In this document: positions 53,946-63,250 of the stretch, piece by piece
How the letters are laid out: each line of letters starts with the position of its first letter
Position numbering within the stretch: the stretch's first letter is position 1
NCBI GenBank assembly: GCA_963575655.1
Contig: CAUYTY010000228.1
Span: forward strand, 1 to 64,000
DNA from: Gammaproteobacteria bacterium
Lineage (GTDB): Bacteria; Pseudomonadota; Gammaproteobacteria; CAIRSR01
Length of the DNA stretch: 64,000 nucleotides
Reading direction: 5' to 3'
Notes under the pieces: generated by a model
Told to the model about the DNA's origin: nothing
What the model saw: only the letters and a program-made list of their open reading frames with translations
Databases searched by the model: none
Program-made: the position numbers and the translations under genes

Positions 53946-54740
53946 TTAGACCGACAGCAACATGCGCACCCCAAGGGCGAACAGAAATAGGGCAAAAAAG
54001 CGCTTGAGCAAAGTGGTCGGCAGGGTGTGGGCGAGCCATGCCCCCAGCGGAGCGGTGAGCATACTGGCCGCAGTTACCCCGAGCAGGGCTGGCCAGTAGA
54101 TATAACCAGTACTGTGTAAGGGAAGCGTTGCCACCGCCCAACCAGTAACAACGAAACCCAGGCTGCCCGACACTGCGATAGGGACACCACAGGCAGAAGA
54201 GGTAGCAACGGCATTACGAATGGGGACGTTACACCACACCAAAAAGGGCACGCTGAGAATTCCACCACCAATTCCGATGATCCCTGAGACAAAGCCGATC
54301 AATGCTCCTATCCAGAACATCGCAGATCGCCCCGGTAGTTGGCGGTGGGCATGCGGACTCAGCCCAAAACCAACCTTGGCCGCCACTATCAGCTCGAATA
54401 CCCCGAAGATAACAGTAAGGGTCGTTGCTGGTAGCAGGTGTACTACCTCGGCACCCAGCCAGGTCCCTATGACGATCCCAGGGGTAAGTTGTTGTACTAC
54501 CGGCCACAATACCGCCCCACGCTGATGGTGGGCACGTACCGAGGAGAGCGAAGTTACTACGATGGTCGCGAGTGAGGTACCAATCGCGAGATGAACGATC
54601 ACCGTTGGATCCATCCCTTGGTTCTGGAACAGAGATACCAGTACCGGCACAATCACGAGTCCGCCCCCAACCCCTAAGAGACCAGCAAGCACCCCGGCGA
54701 AGGCCCCGAGGGTGGCATAAGAGAGGATAATCACGGTCAT
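53946..54740 (-). CDS. TauE/SafE-family permease
   Basis: A 264-residue membrane protein with eight or so helices and the paired-repeat signature of TauE/SafE: AGVLAGLLGVGGGLVIVPVL in the first half and GFVSGIIGIGGGILSVPFLV in the second. Family members export sulfite, sulfoacetate or other organic anions; in a sulfide oxidiser, sulfite export is plausible but not shown. It is directly upstream of bioD (gap of two bases), so probably co-transcribed. ATG 54740. Confidence 0.92.
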   Translation of the reverse strand: MTVIILSYATLGAFAGVLAGLLGVGGGLVIVPVLVSLFQNQGMDPTVIVHLAIGTSLATIVVTSLSSVRAHHQRGAVLWPVVQQLTPGIVIGTWLGAEVVHLLPATTLTVIFGVFELIVAAKVGFGLSPHAHRQLPGRSAMFWIGALIGFVSGIIGIGGGILSVPFLVWCNVPIRNAVATSSACGVPIAVSGSLGFVVTGWAVATLPLHSTGYIYWPALLGVTAASMLTAPLGAWLAHTLPTTLLKRFFALFLFALGVRMLLSV

Positions 54741-54968
54741 GGCGGGAGCTGTACTTGTGGTCGTGGGAAAAATGGGTGATGTTAATGAATTGGTTACTAG
54801 CTACAAACCCTATAGCAGTCACGGTGAATCGGCAAGGATGGCCTTGTACTGCCGAATAACCTAGGATTTTGCTCGGCAATGGCGCTAGACTATGACCATC
54901 TTTTGGTTAGTTGCTCAACATTTGTTTTACCCCAATAGAGTTAGGGGTCATGTCGGAGGAGATTAAGA

Positions 54969-56060
54969 ATGACTGATGTACAGAAGTCCCAGGTGGAAAC
55001 AGCCCTTGCGGACTACGTGGATCCCTATCTTGGCAAGGATCTGGTATCCGCCAAGGTGGTCAAGGAGATCGCCATTACCGGGGACACCGTAAAGGTTTCG
55101 GTGGTACTTGGTTTTGCCGCTCAGGGTTACCACGAGGTGCTCAAGGAACGGATTAAGGGATGTATCAAGACCGTGGCCGGGGTAGCGTCGGTGGAGGTCA
55201 CGATTGCCACGCATATTGTGGCCCACCAGACCCAGAAGGGCATCAATGCCATCAAGGGTGTCAAGAACATTATTGCCGTGGCCTCTGGCAAAGGAGGCGT
55301 AGGGAAATCGACCACGGCCGTCAATCTTGCCCTCGCCCTTTCAGTTGAGGGGGCCAATGTGGGGCTTTTGGACGCTGACATCTATGGTCCCAGTCAGCCC
55401 CGCATGTTGGGGGTCAAGGCTCGCCCGGAGTCAAAGGACGGGAAAACTCTTGAACCGGTAATGAGCTACAACCTCCAGTCGATGTCGATCGGCTACCTCA
55501 TCGACGAAGAAACACCGATGATCTGGCGCGGCCCGATGGTCACCCAGGCCTTGGAGCAGCTCATCAAGGACACCAACTGGCACGACCTAGATTACCTGGT
55601 GGTGGACCTACCCCCCGGTACCGGCGACACCCAGCTCACCCTCGCCCAGAAAGTCCCCGTCTCCGGGGCGATTATTGTTACCACGCCCCAAGATATCGCC
55701 CTATTGGACGCCCGCAAGGGGTTGAAGATGTTTGAGAAGGTGGAGGTGCCCGTACTCGGCATTGTGGAAAACATGAGCATCCATATTTGCAGCCATTGCG
55801 GCCACGAGGAACCCATCTTCGGTGAAGGGGGAGGGAAACGCCTATCCGAACAACATGGCGTGGATTTCATGGGTGCCCTGCCCCTTGATATCCACATTCG
55901 CGAAGATGCCGACGGTGGCCATCCGACCGTGGTCTCCAAGCCCAATAGCCGCATCGCAGAGATCTATCGCGACATCGCCCGTCGGGCAGCGGCCAAGCTT
56001 TCCATGCAAGCAAAGAGCTACGCGGGCAAATTCCCGAGTATCGTCATTCAGAATACCTAA
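54969..56060 (+). CDS. mrp: Iron-sulfur cluster carrier, Mrp/ApbC family
   Basis: A 363-residue Mrp/NBP35-type P-loop ATPase. An N-terminal MIP18/DUF59 domain (about 1-80; VEVTIATHIV) precedes the deviant Walker A ASGKGGVGKSTTAVNLALAL, switch DADIYGPSQPRMLG and VDLPPGTGDTQLTL. The CxxC pair in IHICSHCGHEEPIF bridges a 4Fe-4S cluster in the dimer. It delivers clusters to apoproteins. ATG 54969 follows GGAGGAG at good spacing. It stands alone on the plus strand. Confidence 0.96.
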   Translation: MTDVQKSQVETALADYVDPYLGKDLVSAKVVKEIAITGDTVKVSVVLGFAAQGYHEVLKERIKGCIKTVAGVASVEVTIATHIVAHQTQKGINAIKGVKNIIAVASGKGGVGKSTTAVNLALALSVEGANVGLLDADIYGPSQPRMLGVKARPESKDGKTLEPVMSYNLQSMSIGYLIDEETPMIWRGPMVTQALEQLIKDTNWHDLDYLVVDLPPGTGDTQLTLAQKVPVSGAIIVTTPQDIALLDARKGLKMFEKVEVPVLGIVENMSIHICSHCGHEEPIFGEGGGKRLSEQHGVDFMGALPLDIHIREDADGGHPTVVSKPNSRIAEIYRDIARRAAAKLSMQAKSYAGKFPSIVIQNT

Positions 56061-56086
56061 AGAGTTTTAGGTGGGAAATGAAGAAG

Positions 56087-56109
56087 CCCCTCTCCTTCCG
56101 GGAGAGGGG
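56087..56109. terminator. Hairpin between mrp and the DUF29 gene
   Basis: CCCCTCTCC (56087-56095) and GGAGAGGGG (56101-56109) give a perfect 9-bp stem in the 84-base convergent gap. The sequence is the same as the core of the family B terminator at 37373, but no T-run follows; TTGG follows instead. Confidence 0.6.
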
Positions 56110-56144
56110 TTGGCAGCGAGGAGGGAAGGCAAGAATCACACCAA

Positions 56145-56591
56145 CTATCCGTCCACATTTGTCGGCAACCAATCAGGAGAAAGAACGTTTTCCATCGTCC
56201 ACGGACACATCTCTGGGAAATCTCCCTCTCCCGTCTCCTTAATTGCAATAGTAACCGCATCCGCCCAAACAACATCCAACCATTCAGGGTCAGCTAATTT
56301 CTGTTTCAGACTGGGAACCTGTTTTACATGGAATTGGATCGCCTTGCGTTGCTCCTTTATGGTTCTTCTCCAACTAGGCCCCTGTCGTTCTGGCTGGAAC
56401 TGCCATTTGAGGAGATGCGCCATAAGCACAGCCATTCGGCTTGCTAATTCACGTTGCTCACTCTTACCCACATCCTCGATTTCCTCGGCGATGTTTTCAA
56501 TATCCAATAGGTCAAATCTTCCATTACGAACTAGCCACGCCTGTTCGTTGGACCAGGCGATAATGTCTGTTTCGTAACTAGCCGTTACCAT
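56145..56591 (-). CDS. DUF29-family protein
   Basis: A 148-residue protein of the DUF29 family: YETDIIAWSNEQAWLVRNGR, FDLLDIENIAEEIEDVGKSE, then SRMAVLMAHLLKWQFQP and SWRRTIKEQRKAI, all hallmarks of the family. The function of DUF29 is unknown; members are common in cyanobacteria and large sulfur bacteria, often in multiple copies near mobile DNA. The C-terminal tail (PWTMENVLSPDWLP) is also typical. It lies alone, with family B repeat at its 5' side. Confidence 0.92.
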   Translation of the reverse strand: MVTASYETDIIAWSNEQAWLVRNGRFDLLDIENIAEEIEDVGKSEQRELASRMAVLMAHLLKWQFQPERQGPSWRRTIKEQRKAIQFHVKQVPSLKQKLADPEWLDVVWADAVTIAIKETGEGDFPEMCPWTMENVLSPDWLPTNVDG

Positions 56592-56610
56592 AACCTACTC
56601 CCTCATATTT

Positions 56611-56760
56611 TAACCTAAGTTGCCACCTACTTGCCCTCTCCCCAGCTCTCCCCGTAAACGGGGAGGGAGTAGGCCGCAGACCTCCCCCCGTTTACGGGGG
56701 GGATTGAGGGGGGACGATTGGATGCGATCCCGAATTTTGAATAGGTGGCAACTTGGGTTA
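56611..56760. repeat. Family B element with near-perfect ends
   Basis: TAACCTAAGTTGCCACCTA and its complement (with one difference) at 56742-56760 bound 150 bp. The core contains two copies of a palindrome based on CCCCGTAAACGGGG (56651-56664) and CCCCCCGTTTACGGGGGG. It lies between the DUF29 gene and the minor pilin genes. Confidence 0.85.
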
Positions 56761-56799
56761 TTTTATTTAGGAAAATCCACATACATTTGAAGCAGAAAT

Positions 56800-57537
56800 T
56801 TAAAATACCGGACGGTAGAGTCTATCCAATTTGACAGAAGATACACTCGCGAGATGCGTTTCCACATATAGTGGGAGGGGGGTTGGTAAATTCTGCAGGA
56901 CAGGAGTAGAGCCCTTATCTGATAAACGCAAATTAAGGGCCATGTATTGGTTAGTTGTCGGAAAAAAACCATTGGTAATTACAAAGCAGTAGTTTTGACC
57001 AAGGTCTTGATAGTGCCAGCTGCGTGCGTAATCGGTCTCAGGGGTAGTGGTACCGCAAGTACCAGCATTGGCAGTACGATTACTGCTAACGGCTGCTCGT
57101 CCTAAATCCGCCCGAAGGACTCCAAAAATATTAGGTGCAAAGTCATGAGCATCATTGCCGCTAGTATCGTTACCACAATTGGAAGTAGTCCCTGATGATT
57201 GGCAGTAGAATCCACTGCCATTGGTGATGCTAGTTCTGCTGCTGGGATTGATTCTAAACTTACCAAAATTTCCATAATCATTCGCGCCACCACTGTTATT
57301 TACAACACCTGATGCCAATACACGGCTTGCTACATAGTTCCAATGCCCCATCATCGCCCAGTAGATTCTAATCCGTGCCAATGATTCGTCCACCGCCTTT
57401 GCTTCATTTACCGCGTAGTGTTCGATGAGGGCAGATACCAGCAGCATAATGGCCAAGGTGGTTACCATGACCGTCACCAGAATACTTCCTCGTTGATTAA
57501 GAGGTGGTGGGTGTCGTTTTTCTTGCATGACTATCAC
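56800..57537 (-). CDS. PilX-like minor pseudopilin
   Basis: A 245-residue protein with the PilX N-terminal pattern: NQRGSILVTVMVTTLAIMLL, a leader ending in Gly followed by a long hydrophobic helix, then AVNEAK. PilX and the other minor pilins prime type IV pilus assembly and promote adhesion. The rest shows several cysteines (CGTTTPETD, YCQSSGTTSNCG) that may form disulfides. Start is GTG 57537 or ATG 57528; neither has a good ribosome site. It is last of three minor pilin genes on the minus strand. Confidence 0.8.
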   Translation of the reverse strand: MIVMQEKRHPPPLNQRGSILVTVMVTTLAIMLLVSALIEHYAVNEAKAVDESLARIRIYWAMMGHWNYVASRVLASGVVNNSGGANDYGNFGKFRINPSSRTSITNGSGFYCQSSGTTSNCGNDTSGNDAHDFAPNIFGVLRADLGRAAVSSNRTANAGTCGTTTPETDYARSWHYQDLGQNYCFVITNGFFPTTNQYMALNLRLSDKGSTPVLQNLPTPLPLYVETHLASVSSVKLDRLYRPVF

Positions 57538-57558
57538 GATTAGCGGTTTCAGTAAATT

Positions 57559-58329
57559 CTAATTGGTGGTGTTCATGAGGAAACTAGTACGATAGGTTTC
57601 ACGATAATCCCATTTCGTATAATTTTGATCGCGCCAACCAGCCAAACGGGGATCCACTAGAGTATATCCTACATCGACGGTCTTATTATTTATCGGACGG
57701 GAGGTATCTACTTTTAGGTGAGAAACATATCCGTACACAACAAGAGCAGCGGTTGCATTAGGGCAGTCATAATACGGTTCCCCAGCCAAAGGATTAGTCG
57801 GAATCTGACCAGCAGCACGACAGGAAATGCTTTGGCCGTTTCGGCTGATCGCGCTACTCATCCGTGTACGATCACTACCATTGACATAAGAAATAACTAA
57901 TCGATTATCCGTTGAGTCAGCCTGGGTTTCATCCTTAGAAACAGAGATTTTTGTAGTTTGCGAGGTAACCGCACCAGAAGGGTTTGCAATAGCCCCATTG
58001 ATGGATGATAGAACATAAGAAGTGCTTGAAGTGCTCATACCAACTCCTGAACCCTCTCGTAACCCCGGTATCCGATCACTATCATCAATAATGCCAACCG
58101 TCTCTATACCAGTAGTACCACTACCATCAACTGTCTTTCCCGTCCCCAACATATCGAAAATCAAGCGTGCTTCGGCATTAAGTTGTGATTTACTAATCAT
58201 CACCGTAGCCATCTGTTGGGCCTGAATGGCCAAAGTCATGATCACTATGGACAGACCAATAGCCAAACTCGAAGCTACCAAAACTTCGATCAAGGTGAAG
58301 CCTTGTTCTCTATGTTGGTGGGGCATCAC
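57559..58329 (-). CDS. PilW-like minor pseudopilin
   Basis: A 256-residue prepilin-like protein. The class III leader and helix are EQGFTLIEVLVASSLAIGLS, with Gly before the processed Phe and the Glu5 needed for assembly. It is the usual second gene of pilV-pilW-pilX sets. GGAGG stands six bases before GTG 58329 (ATG 58326 alternative), and the pilV-like stop overlaps it, so translation is coupled. The C-terminal part is beta-rich with two cysteines. Confidence 0.85.
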   Translation of the reverse strand: MMPHQHREQGFTLIEVLVASSLAIGLSIVIMTLAIQAQQMATVMISKSQLNAEARLIFDMLGTGKTVDGSGTTGIETVGIIDDSDRIPGLREGSGVGMSTSSTSYVLSSINGAIANPSGAVTSQTTKISVSKDETQADSTDNRLVISYVNGSDRTRMSSAISRNGQSISCRAAGQIPTNPLAGEPYYDCPNATAALVVYGYVSHLKVDTSRPINNKTVDVGYTLVDPRLAGWRDQNYTKWDYRETYRTSFLMNTTN

Positions 58330-59090
58330 TGTATTCCTCCCACGATGGTTTGCAAGCTGATCTCTGTAGTCGGCCCCATAACGGCAGCAATGGGGATCTC
58401 ATCACTTTGATAGCGGAAAGGGTATCGAAGGTAAACAATCAATACTCGACAATGATTCCCAGTCGTATCATCAGTATCAACCATACCCGGACCACTTCCC
58501 CACTTACAATCTGCAGCGTTTGGACCAACCGCCTGCGAGAAATCCCAACTCAAGGTGGCCGTGATATTTCGTTCTCTATCTAACCATACAATATTGTAAT
58601 AAGTGCTATTAGCCGTGTAGACAAAGATTTGCGAATCGGACATATTGGTGGTAGTTGTGGTCAGGATATTTTGCGGATCAGAAGTCGCCAAATCCGAATC
58701 AGTCGTATCCTGATCATAAACATAACGTAGGGTAGGATTAATCTGCCAAGGACTGTTTATACTTGCTCCTGTACTTGGATTCACATAATTCGAATTTCTC
58801 TTTAACCAGTTATTTGTGGAAAGGTCTTTGTATCGGAATGCCGCCACCAATCTCTCCGTTTCTCCGTTCAAAATAAAAATCGCCTTTTGTTTAAGCGTCA
58901 ATTTAAAGAATTCATCGCTCACCATCGCCCAGGTGCCACTCAGGGCAAGTACTAGGATTGAGGTGAGTACGACCCCCACCATTACTTCAATAAGAGTCAT
59001 ACCTCGAACAGACCATAACGGAGAGTCTGGAGGATTAATGCACCCCCGAGGAGATGGCGAGAACTTTCTGAACTGTTTAACAATTTCCAC
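58326..59090 (-). CDS. PilV-like minor pseudopilin
   Basis: A 254-residue prepilin-like protein with a long leader; the cleavage site and helix are RGMTLIEVMVGVVLTSILVL, with Glu5 conserved. The position at the head of the three-gene minor pilin set suggests PilV or FimT/FimU-like function. The start at GTG 59090 leaves a leader of about 33 residues, longer than normal, so a later start is possible. After the helix it has GETERLVAAFRY and a beta-rich C-terminus with two cysteines. Confidence 0.8.
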   Translation of the reverse strand: MEIVKQFRKFSPSPRGCINPPDSPLWSVRGMTLIEVMVGVVLTSILVLALSGTWAMVSDEFFKLTLKQKAIFILNGETERLVAAFRYKDLSTNNWLKRNSNYVNPSTGASINSPWQINPTLRYVYDQDTTDSDLATSDPQNILTTTTTNMSDSQIFVYTANSTYYNIVWLDRERNITATLSWDFSQAVGPNAADCKWGSGPGMVDTDDTTGNHCRVLIVYLRYPFRYQSDEIPIAAVMGPTTEISLQTIVGGIQ

Positions 59091-59249
59091 TTGGCAGAAC
59101 CAATGAAATGTTTGAAAGGGAAAAAGTGACTATCCCGAATAGTGAATACAACCGATTTTCTAGAACGCCAAATCTATTGTGTGCGGAATGCGTCAATAAA
59201 ATTACTAGCCCATTTTGCTTTCATCTCTGCTACATAACCTAAGTAGCTA

Positions 59250-60155
59250 CTATTCCTCACCACGGAGGAGGCCGCGTCTTAGTCTGGCTGCGTCATGCCA
59301 ACGCAGACGTTGCGCAACCAATTGTTGTTTATCCCGCTCGGAGAATCTGCAACGACGACCGCGTTGACACCGCTCACCCTCAAAACTCGTGGTTAGGAAG
59401 GATACGCCGATACCAAAATTGAGATTCCTTCCCTTGCCGTGCCTCCACCCCTGCGTCAAATCGGTATCTGTGTAAACCGAACCATGGTACGACGCATATT
59501 GGCCGTCACGACGCCCCCACCTTGGCAAAATTGCGGCCCTTGTCGAGTGCTCCGTAGCAGTACCGGGAACACACGACCCCGCCGCCCGCCCGTAAGAGTC
59601 CGCAGTGGAACTCTGCGTTGAATCCGCCGAAACGGCCTCGTATTCTCGTAGACAACCCAAAACCCGTCCCACGTATTCCCGAGTCTCTGGATAGGGGGGA
59701 AGACCACCATAACGGGTTACAGAATTTTCACCGGCGTTATATCCAGCCAGCGCCAAGGACAGGTCACCACCGAAGCGGTCTAGTAAAAATCGCAGATAGC
59801 GTACCCCACCGGTAACATTTTGCTGAGGGTCCCAAGGGTCTCCCACCCCAAATCGATGAACCGTACCCGGCATCAACTGCATCAATCCCATCGCCCCCTT
59901 GGGTGAGCGCGCATCAGAATAAAAGCCAGATTCTACCGAGACTACCGCCTTCACCAACGCAGCATCTACCCCCCAATGGCGAGCCTCGCGCTCAATGAGG
60001 GCGTGAACATTAGAAGAATTTGTAGTCTCCGCCCACAACCGCCCAGGGATTATCGCCAGCAATAACAACATACCTCTATATAAAATCCCACATTTGATGC
60101 TGTCCCTCGCACGGACAACGACTCTCGACCCATGTAAGAGATTAGCTATGGTCAC
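59250..60155 (-). CDS. Lytic transglycosylase (SLT domain)
   Basis: A 301-residue secreted muramidase-like enzyme that cuts peptidoglycan between MurNAc and GlcNAc with anhydro-ring formation. Residues about 55-165 form the SLT domain: ALVKAVVSVESGFYSDARSP (catalytic Glu in VESGF), KGAMGLMQLMPGT and LALAGYNAGENSVTRYGG. A hydrophobic helix (MLLLLAIIPGRLWA) before the domain is the signal. The start is GTG 60155 after GAGGAGAG, or ATG 60071. The C-terminal 120 residues are basic, and unlike the family. Such enzymes open the wall for pili or flagella, which fits the neighbouring pil genes. Confidence 0.9.
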   Translation of the reverse strand: MTIANLLHGSRVVVRARDSIKCGILYRGMLLLLAIIPGRLWAETTNSSNVHALIEREARHWGVDAALVKAVVSVESGFYSDARSPKGAMGLMQLMPGTVHRFGVGDPWDPQQNVTGGVRYLRFLLDRFGGDLSLALAGYNAGENSVTRYGGLPPYPETREYVGRVLGCLREYEAVSADSTQSSTADSYGRAAGSCVPGTATEHSTRAAILPRWGRRDGQYASYHGSVYTDTDLTQGWRHGKGRNLNFGIGVSFLTTSFEGERCQRGRRCRFSERDKQQLVAQRLRWHDAARLRRGLLRGEE

Positions 60156-60214
60156 CTCTCCTCATCAAAAAGATAACGTGCCAATTCATTGGAGACGCAG
60201 TAACACGGTTTGGG

Positions 60215-61057
60215 CTACTGTTTATCGGTAGCGGTTGCACGGAATTTCAGTACAAAGCTTTGCTTTCCGTTCGCGGTATCCTCGGTTAGCAACACGCGGT
60301 CGGCCTGAATCTTTTCGATCTTTTTACCGTCCAACAGATAGCCTTCATAGTAATCTTTGCGGTCGATAGTTGCATATTGTCCAACTTGATCCCGACCTGT
60401 ACCGGTGAGGCGATAGATCCACGTAAGGTCTACACTGGTATTAACCATCCGCTGCTTGGCATCGAAGGCAAAACGCTGGAAGGGATTACGTTTTTCTTTT
60501 TGATCGACCATCTTTTCTAGTGCGGCCAAACGTTCTCCCGTGATTGGCTCGGCATCATTGCGCGGGGTCATCGAAAAGGTAATAACATGCTGGGGTAGCG
60601 ATTTGTATCGATTGTCCTTATCCATTTCACCCATGGAATAAGGATGCACCTGGAGGTTAGTAATCGTGGTGTCCAGAGATTCCAGATCTGCCGCAAAATG
60701 CAAAAACTTATAGTAATCGACCAGGATTTCAATGGTGAATTTAATGTGGTCTTGTGGGTCAGGGAGAAGCTTACGAATAATGATATCATTTTTCTTGGAG
60801 ATATCATTGATTCTATTCAGGAATCCCGAAAGCGAACGAATCGCAACGGTGGTCCCTTGTTGTTCCTTGGTTAAAGCCGCAAAATGTTTTTCAAGAATAG
60901 ATCGCTCATCATTCAGATAAGTATTAATCTTTCTCAGATCAGCAATAGTTTGCTGACGGTCTAAATAGAAAACCGTGTAACCACAAAAGAGCAAGGCACA
61001 CACTAAATAAAGAGTAGAAATAACTAAATTTCGATGGCTTGCGACAAATTCATTCAT
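60215..61057 (-). CDS. PilO/PilP-like pilus assembly protein (apparent fusion)
   Basis: A 280-residue inner-membrane protein. The first helix (VISTLYLVCALLFCGYTVFY) and coiled coil (LRKINTYLNDERSILEKHFA), then a ferredoxin-like region, are PilO-type. The last 95 residues (NPFQRFAFDAKQRMVNTS, then TGTGRDQVGQYATIDRKDYY, GKKIEKIQADRVLLTED) match the HR-like domain of PilP in pattern. PilO and PilP are usually separate proteins of the alignment complex joining inner membrane and secretin. Ends 14 bases before the PilM/PilN-like gene in transcription order downstream of it. The fusion reading is inference from pattern. Confidence 0.7.
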   Translation of the reverse strand: MNEFVASHRNLVISTLYLVCALLFCGYTVFYLDRQQTIADLRKINTYLNDERSILEKHFAALTKEQQGTTVAIRSLSGFLNRINDISKKNDIIIRKLLPDPQDHIKFTIEILVDYYKFLHFAADLESLDTTITNLQVHPYSMGEMDKDNRYKSLPQHVITFSMTPRNDAEPITGERLAALEKMVDQKEKRNPFQRFAFDAKQRMVNTSVDLTWIYRLTGTGRDQVGQYATIDRKDYYEGYLLDGKKIEKIQADRVLLTEDTANGKQSFVLKFRATATDKQ

Positions 61058-61071
61058 GGCGGTTCCTTAGC

Positions 61072-63024
61072 TTAGCGCGCCTTAATGCCGGCAGCTTGTT
61101 CGGTGGCCAGAGTACGTTTGTCCACGGCCTGTTGCATATTGACAATTGGATTACCTTCTCCCACTGCCGTGATTGTTTTACGTTTGGTAGGATCGTAGTG
61201 CGCCTCTAGTGTAAAACGTACCACCGGGTCAGCATCCGTAGTGTCGGCAGTAAAACCACCAAAGGTGATATCTCGGAAGTCGGACATAAACATCGGTTCG
61301 TCTTTCATTAAGGTGTCTACGAAGTCGGCAATAACGCCAACATGACCATCTGACTTAGGTAAGGCCGCCCCCTTCATCACCAATTTAAGGGAGGACAACA
61401 CATTGTTACCGACAGTATAACTATCACCCTCTAGGTAGATATCACTCAGCCACAGATTCTCGGTAATATGATTACCAATCGCCAGAAATTTTTCAGTCCA
61501 CAATACTTTATTTTCGCGCCCAGTAGACACCGAGATCAACCCTTGACGTTGAATCTTCTGACGCAGGTTATTGTTTTCGTCAAAATTATGAGAATAAAGA
61601 CTGGTGGTTGAACGAAACTGTTTGTCAAAACCAGAGTATTGGTCATAGCCAAAATACAACACGAGCAGAGCAAATGTTGCCAACAGAGCAAAATAGGCGC
61701 CTTCGTTTTCGGTACCATCCCTCGTAATCTCGTTCTCAGCTTCATCGCGAGAAAAAGAGAACTTTTTCTTCAACTCTGCAAGAAATCCACTCTGGTCCCG
61801 TGACTTTTGCTGTGTCGCACGTTTCCTGCCCCTGGCACCAGTTCTGGTAGTGCCCCCAGAAGTGCTACTAACCTCTTTAGTCGCTCTTGTGCTTGGGACC
61901 ATGCCCTCTTTTTCGCTGAAGGACAGTTTGACTTTACCGACGGAGATCAGTACGCCTTCGGTACCTTTAAGCAAATTGAAAGCGATAGGAAAGGGACGTC
62001 TAATAAAAGTATCGAACAGTAGTTCGGAGCTACCCTTAATCTCGATTTGAATCTCACCAGGAAATCCAGATCTTAACCAATTGTCTAATCCACGAATGCG
62101 TTTCGTCTCTCCAAAGATTTCGATTTTGCGCGGCGCCCCACAGGCGCGCTGTGAGCGGAAATATTCCAAGGTTGAGACAATCTCGTCATTGAGTTTTCGC
62201 AATAACGGCATCAGGACTTCTTCCTGAGGGCTCAAGGAATGCTCGTTGAATCTGTCATTTCCGGTTAAATCTGATAGATAGTCCCGTTCTTTCAGTACGG
62301 TGAGCACCTCCTCGGGGCGTGTTCCCGTTCTTTCAGCTACGGCCATCACCAGGGTAGCAATACCCACTGGGATATGACGCACCGTTACCGCCCCGATCCC
62401 TACATGGGCAAGTACAACCTCGGTATATTCGGCGCCAACGAAGATGGCCCCATAGGGTTCGTTGGGATACGCCTCCGCTTCTTTGAATAGAAACACCTCT
62501 GTTGGGATGATTTCTCGGATTTTTGGTGCGATATCACCGAGTCCCCCCAAAATTTTGCGCAACAATGCGGTATCGGCAAATGCATAAACACCATTGCTAC
62601 GCGCTCCCTGGGTAACTGTCCCAAAACTGGTATAACCAAAGGCGACATCGCGACAATTGAGCAATTCGCGGCCGAATTCCCGGACTCGCGCCGGACTCGC
62701 AGCACGCAAGGTCTCTACTTTGGTATCAACGAAGATTAAATCATTGGAATCGAGCAACAAGTAGCAATGCTTTAAGCGTTTGCGTAAACCCGAGGGTATT
62801 CCTTCCAAGGCCATTCGCAACATGCGTTCAGTACGTGATTCATTGCCATCAATTGGTAGAACCGATTCGCCAGCGTTCGGTACCTTCAAAGGCTTGCCTA
62901 GCGGGTCAAATGCCTGGGCACGCCACCCCGTAGTACCAAGATGTAGGAATAGGGTAATTCCTTCTTGAGCCGCGTCCCGGGTAGTAGCCTTATCGGCAGC
63001 AGATTTCGATTTTGAAAACAACAT
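61072..63024 (-). CDS. PilM/PilN-like fusion, type IV pilus assembly
   Basis: A 650-residue protein. Residues 1 to about 350 have the actin-like PilM fold (TLFLHLGTTGWRAQAF, PYGAIFVGAEYTEVVLAHVG, IEIFGETKRIRGLDNWL), a basic linker follows, then a membrane helix (FALLATFALLVLYFGYDQYS) and a PilN-like periplasmic part with coiled coil and ferredoxin-like fold (GNHITENLWLSDIYLEGDSY). In most bacteria PilM is cytoplasmic and binds the N-terminal tail of PilN. Here they form one chain. The next gene downstream is the PilO/PilP-like gene. Together they make a two-gene form of the PilMNOP inner-membrane platform. Confidence 0.8.
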   Translation of the reverse strand: MLFSKSKSAADKATTRDAAQEGITLFLHLGTTGWRAQAFDPLGKPLKVPNAGESVLPIDGNESRTERMLRMALEGIPSGLRKRLKHCYLLLDSNDLIFVDTKVETLRAASPARVREFGRELLNCRDVAFGYTSFGTVTQGARSNGVYAFADTALLRKILGGLGDIAPKIREIIPTEVFLFKEAEAYPNEPYGAIFVGAEYTEVVLAHVGIGAVTVRHIPVGIATLVMAVAERTGTRPEEVLTVLKERDYLSDLTGNDRFNEHSLSPQEEVLMPLLRKLNDEIVSTLEYFRSQRACGAPRKIEIFGETKRIRGLDNWLRSGFPGEIQIEIKGSSELLFDTFIRRPFPIAFNLLKGTEGVLISVGKVKLSFSEKEGMVPSTRATKEVSSTSGGTTRTGARGRKRATQQKSRDQSGFLAELKKKFSFSRDEAENEITRDGTENEGAYFALLATFALLVLYFGYDQYSGFDKQFRSTTSLYSHNFDENNNLRQKIQRQGLISVSTGRENKVLWTEKFLAIGNHITENLWLSDIYLEGDSYTVGNNVLSSLKLVMKGAALPKSDGHVGVIADFVDTLMKDEPMFMSDFRDITFGGFTADTTDADPVVRFTLEAHYDPTKRKTITAVGEGNPIVNMQQAVDKRTLATEQAAGIKAR

Positions 63025-63250
63025 GGCGTATTCCCATCGCTGCCAACGGCACTAGCCATTCGCGCAGCGGTATCGTTGTAGAAACCATAGATGGCAAACT
63101 AGTTGGTAATCGCCACCCTTTCAACAGGAGAAGGCAGGGGAAGAGCGTCTAAAAATGAAACGCAACTAACGATCGTAAGTTGAATCAGCCATTTCCCGAT
63201 CGACCTTCTTCTGTCCGTTGATATAAGGGAGTGAATGGTTATCGCACTGA

